Source: Mnemiopsis leidyi
Lineage: Eukaryota; Ctenophora; Tentaculata; Lobata; Bolinopsidae
Direction: 5' to 3'
Assembly: GCA_000226015.1 (NCBI GenBank)
Contig: JH152822.1
Coordinates: 245,263-268,757, forward strand
Length of the DNA: 23,495 nt
Below, one piece after another: positions 12,601-18,600 of this stretch; within the stretch, counting starts at the first letter, position 1; every line of letters starts with the position of its first letter. The notes beneath the pieces are model-generated. The model made no database searches and was not told the origin of the DNA. It saw only the letters and a program-made list of their open reading frames with translations. The translations under genes were made by a program, and so were the position numbers.

Positions 12601-15600
12601 TATTCACCCGTATCGTCAATCGTAGGACTAAGGTGGTTAATAGAATAAATTGGACTCAGCAAGCAATAAATTTCATAATAATTATGAAAATATCAGAAAA
12701 ATAATTACAAAACTATCATGCAATATAATCATAAAATACAATGATTTTCATAACAATCATAAAAGTATCAGATAAAATAATTACAAAACTATCACGTAAT
12801 ATATTCATATTTATGTCTAACGTAAAGCATGTCCCCACCTCGTGTATCTGAGGGTGGCAGTCCCGACAGGGTTCTCGTTGTTCCACTCCCAATGGTCGGT
12901 TGAAACTTCAGACTCAACATTATTGGTAACTCTCACCCACGTGACAGTAGCAGGGGATGTGACTGGATTGTGTACTTTACACACGAGGGTTGCCACCTCT
13001 CCCACCTTGTAAGCAGCGCTTACTGGCTCCTCGCTTATCCCGATATCTGGATATTGGCGCGTATTACTATTGTAAGGGGCAAGAAAATTGGGATATTTGT
13101 TGTAGCATTTATTTTGCCTAAATACAGCAAATGTACGGCCTGTATTCGGTTTAGGTGGGTACTATCCTGTAACCAATTAAAGTAAAGAAATGTGTACAAG
13201 GTACCTAAGACAGTGTCAAGGTGGGTACTATCCTGTAACCAATTAAAGTAAAGAAATATGTACAAGGTACCTAAGACAGTGTCAAGGTGGGTACTATCCT
13301 GTAACCAATTAAAGTAAAGAAATGTGTACAAGGTACCTAAGACAGTGTCAAGGTGGGTACTATCCTGTAACCAATTAAAGTAAAGAAATGTGTACAAGGT
13401 ACCTAAGACAGTGCAGTGTCAAGGTGGGTACTATCCTGTAACCAATTAAAGTAAAGAAATGTGTACAAGGTACCTAAGACAGTGTCAAGGTGGGTACTAT
13501 CCTGTAACCAATTAAAGTAAAGAAATGTGTACAAGGTACCTAAGACAGTGTCAAGGTGGGTACTATCCTGTAACCAATTAAAGTAAAGAAATGTGTACAA
13601 GGTACCTAAGACAGTGTCAAGGTGGGTACTATCCTGTAACCAATTAAAGTAAAGAAATGTGTACAAGTTACCTAAGACAGTGACAGTAGCAGGATCGCTG
13701 ACAAGGGTCTCCGAGCCGATTGTAGCTTCACACGTGTACTCGCCGGAATGAGTGTCCTTTTCTGCTGTATCGACAGAGTATTCGCTGGGACTAAGAGTCG
13801 CTGGACCCATGAGATCCCCAGCAGGGGTCGATGTTTGTACTATTGTACCGTCCTTTTTCCTGGTTGCAAGAATGAATCAAAGTTTTAAACGTTGAGTTAT
13901 TTATTTGATTTAAAGAGTTTCCACTTGTTTTAATTAGTTTCCACTAAATTCTCTTTTTACTGCAACGGTGAAGGTCTTCAAGTCACTAGTCAGAGAGATC
14001 GACATAATATAACGACTAAGCTTTTAATAAGATAAGTCTTAACAAATACTTAGGGTGTCTCATAATGATTGTCACTTGGCCTCTAGTATAACAGCCAGTT
14101 CATCAATTAGTGGATTCTTTAAAGTGATGCCTGGACCGTATTTGTCAAAGTTTAGATTGTTCGGTAAAGTCAGAACTCAACAAACACAAAACGCGAATAG
14201 AGAAAGAAACAAAACTGAGAAGGTTACACAGTGGAACACACCTACACTATAAAAAACAGTGAGAATTGGTAAAAAAATGATGGGTACAGCGTTAAATTTG
14301 AGGCAATTTTACATAAGAAACAGCATACATGTAAATCTTTATGAGACACACTAGTACAAAACTAAAAGATCAATTAAATATTATAGTATTAAGCCGGCCA
14401 CTTGTAAATATCTAATATCATCACAATTTTCCCGACCTGAAAATAAGTTGAAACTTAGCCATGATGGTAGCACACACTTACCAGGTAATAGTAGTGGCTT
14501 CTTCGGCCAGCACCGTGCAAGAAAGTGTGAAACTCTCTCCAACCTCCTTGAACACGTCAGAGGGTGTTTTCAGGAAACCCCTAACAATAACAGTGTAATC
14601 TTCCGTTATTAAAATCGGAGCAAGGGCTCCCGCCGAATCCGAATATACTCCTGAAATTGTTCTGGGTGAGTTGGATCGAATGTGATACCAGAAGATGTTA
14701 TTTCATTCGTTAATTGCTTTTGTAGAATGCCGGCTCCGTGGATTGAGCGGATTTTTTTGTTTTTATTTGTTGAGAACTCCCTTCAAGTTGGGAGGGGCGG
14801 GACCCCCTCCCAGTACTTCAGGTTGGGAGGGGCAGGACCCCCTCCCAGTACTTGGGGTCAGGACCCCTACCCCACTACTTGCCTTCACATCGATAATATC
14901 CAGTGTTATCCAGTCCAATTTCTGACTTTGTAACGGTTTTGTACTTGAATGGAGCATCCTCTCCATCAGCACCTGGTACCTGGGAATTTATGTTTTTTTC
15001 ATTTCCATCCGCCAATAGTAACCTAGATTTCCGACAGGGTGTGATACTGTGTGTGATACTGTGTGTGATACTGTGTGTGATACTGTGTGTGATACTGTGT
15101 GTGATTGGAAATGATAAAGAAGGAGATAACATCAGTACCTCTTCTGGGAACTTTCCACCTGTGTCCAGAATTGAGTGTGTCCACTTTATCGATCTGGTAT
15201 CGTAGTCTGAATTAGCCTCCATCTTGCACTGTAGGGACAGACCATCGCCCATATTTACGATTTGCTTTTTGTCCGCCGGATCCAGGGTAAGATCTGATGA
15301 TGGAAAAAACGTTTTATTTACGTTCTTATTTTTCAAAGTTGGTAGTTTTGAATTTAAGATTTCTCTCTTCTCGTGGAGTTGGCACAATTTTCGATACGTA
15401 ATAGCCGGCTACAATTCTGATAGCCGGCTAGAAACCGGCTTATAGCCGGTTAGAAGCTGTTTACGTTTGGCGTTGAGCGACGGTTATACGCCGTTTATAA
15501 GCCGTGTAATGGTTAAAAGTGGTCAAAGCCGGCTATTATGGTTAAGTACCGTGATACGAAGTTAACTATGAGCTGGCTAATACTTACTTAGGTTACTTAG

Positions 15601-18600
15601 GTAGAGTAGCCGCTTATAGACGGCTACAATTCTACTAGCCGGCCAAAAGTATAAACCGCCAACCGAATATCGTTCAGTGCCGTGTATTTAAATCAATATT
15701 TTATAGCTTGCTTATATGCACTAAACGGTTTGTTGCCCGCTTGTAACCGTCGCTCAACGTCTGATGAAAGCGGCTTCTTTTCGGCTATAAGCCGGTTCAG
15801 AGCCGGCTTATAGCTGGTCGGTGATCTGCCACATAGCCTCATCATCATATTTTGCAATGCCCATGAAGCATAACTCAAATTCATTTGATCAACCATTTTG
15901 ATAAACAATTTTCTAAACAAACGAAATTTTGTTAAATAATATAAAATATATGGCACAAATGAAAAGTCACAGAGAACCACGATATGATTTTTTCAACATG
16001 TCAAGGTTCAACCTTGTCAAGGTTGACTCATGTAATTGAAATATTAGTCTTAAACACTTAAAACTTGGCAAGGTTGACTCATGTAATTGAAATATTAGTC
16101 TTAAACACTCAAAACTCGGCAAGGTTGACTCATGTAATTGAAATATTAGTTAAAACTCACGCAGCACGGTAAGAGTAGCTGTCAGGGATTGCTCTTCAGT
16201 TGCATCACTGAACCTCATCTTGCAAGAGTAATCGGCTCCACTGTCAGTGGAATCAAGAGATCTTATCGTGAGTTTATTCTGGGAAACCGTCTCAGCGCCC
16301 GTGCTTGAAGAATCTAAATCTGCTATCTCAAATCTACCCCCCGTCGTAATCTCGCTGTCTCCTTTCCACCAGGTTATGGTGGGGCTGGAACTACTTTCTA
16401 CCGTAGTTGTACAGGTGAGGTCAGCTGTTTCTCCCTTTTTGATGGAGCTAGGATTTGGAACTCGCGCGTTTATTCCTGGAAATTGCCTTGTGTTTATCGG
16501 TGGAATTGTGAAGGAATTCTCGAAGAAAAATTTTAATGGACCATATAGACCAAATAGCGACGGAAGGAAACGGTATCAAATCCTTGGTTGGACAGTTCCG
16601 TCGACGTTATTCATTGTGCCGTTTACGAAGGTCAAAGGTAATGAAAAAAGTCAATATATTTGTAGAAATATTGCCCCATCTTCAGTAGGTATGTGATATT
16701 GATAAGTTGAAGTTAAATAAATAATAGTAGTGTTTGAAAATAACAACTCAGTTTCCGTCGTCCTACCCAAGAACATCGTGCCCTAAAACACTTTTTCCCA
16801 CAGGTTTGCCCCAGCCACGCCTGACCCTGACCCTGACCCTGACCCTGACCCTGACCCTGACCCTGACCCTGACCCTGACCCTGACCCTGACCCTGACCCT
16901 GACCCTGACCCTGACCCTGACCTCTCTTGTGCATTACACACGTAAATTACGTGTGTATCAGGTGTTTATCAGTGTCTTGTATAAAGGTACAATCTCCAAG
17001 CTCATACCTCTGCACTGGGTTGGGAAGCCATTGTTAGCAGCATTAACGTCACAAGTAATGGTGGCGGACTGTGCGCTGTTGTACTGGAACCCCGTCTCGC
17101 ACACAATTTCGGCGGTCCCTTTATCTGGGAGCCTAGTATCTGTAGCTGTTGTTCCGGTTGTCGTTCGTCCAACTTCGGGAACGACACACACAACTGTGGG
17201 ATATTGTACTTGTCATGAACCGTCTTTTTGGCGGGTCTAGCGGACTTTGGGAACGACACACACAACTGTGGGATATTGTACTTGTCATGAACCGTCTTTT
17301 TTGGCGGGTCTAGCGGACTTTGGGAACGACACACACAACTGTGGGATATTGTACTTGTCATGGATCGTATTAGGGACGAAAAAAATCGTCGTCCGCATTT
17401 TTGAATGGAGCTGAAATTTTTCGTCATGAAACTTTATCAGACAATTCTAGAAAATTTATAAATTTAACTGCGGTTCCAACATGGTGAAAAGTCTCATCAA
17501 TTAACATGCACAATAGATGTATTAATATAGATTATTTGTAACTAACACATATACTACATGTAACAATATGGACTATGTATAATTATTTATATTACATGTA
17601 ACAATATGGACTTTATACATATATTTATACATACTACATGTAACAATATGAACTATATATATTTATACATAATAGATGCAACTTACCAATACAAAGCTCA
17701 GCACTTGCACTACCCTCGTTTATTGTCGACGTATCTCCTTGGCACGCAGTACATTCGGAGGAGGGAGTAGAACTGAAAATGTAAAATCAATATATTTTAG
17801 TAGTACACGGATCACAAACATTAGTTAACTTCTCGTTACTTTTTTGCTAATAAGATTTTAACTTTGTAGAATGAAGACTGATGTTTAACTCTGGTATTAT
17901 TTCAAAAATTTCCATCACTCGTTACGATATGCAACTCTTAGACGGTGCCCCTATTCAAATGCTAAACAACACATGATTCTCAAACAACCGCTGAGAGAGA
18001 ATCCTTATAAAGTGGTAAAATAGTAGCAACCACGGAATTGGGCAACCACGTAACTGCAGGCAACCACGTTACTGGGCAACCACGTATTCACGTAACTTGG
18101 CAACGCAAAACTATTCTACCTATTAGTATTAGGTGCGTGTCCACGTCAATAAATATCAAAATTACTGATGACGTATAATGAACACCCCTTTACATTGTGA
18201 CTGCTTAATCTATATTGAATTTAAAAAAATATGAAATATCTGCCTTGGAAATGTATTTCGATTTTTATCTTCGATCCTAAATCTTTTTTGTTAAGTATTG
18301 TTGAAATATAATTATATCGTGCATCTCAAAAACGAAATGTGAATTCTAGATAGTGCCCCATCATTTAAATTGTTATGATCAGAATACAATTAAAGTAAGG
18401 TGTAAACTCTCACCTATAAGTGCCTATCGGGCAGGGTTCGCAGACAGTTTGATCTGCATTTGATTTCGTGCCAACCGGGCATAGGGAACACGCTGAAAAA
18501 ACGAAAGTCAGTGATTCACCTTGTCAAAATATGAAAATGATGATTTTATAGTTTTATCGGTAAAATTCTAGTCTGGCCCACTGCCGTGATCACATTGGTT

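Noticed and set aside
13035-13397. 22-residue repeat protein on the minus strand
   Set aside because: It is translation of the 66-bp intronic minisatellite, open only because 66 is a multiple of three.
15693-15980. 95-codon minus-strand frame next to the foldback arm
   Set aside because: No recognised domain, and it overlaps the inverted repeat; it could be a relic of an element, but nothing supports a gene.
16247-16696. Plus-strand frame of 149 codons
   Set aside because: Antisense shadow of Ig domain 1; no domain-like features.
16713-17240. Gly-Gln or Leu-Thr repeat proteins over the CCCTGA array
   Set aside because: Hexamer microsatellite read in frame on either strand, with no supporting start or domain.
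17002-17427. 141-codon minus-strand frame over the sushi exon
   Set aside because: It runs in a different frame from the sushi domain and is held open by the 72-bp repeats.
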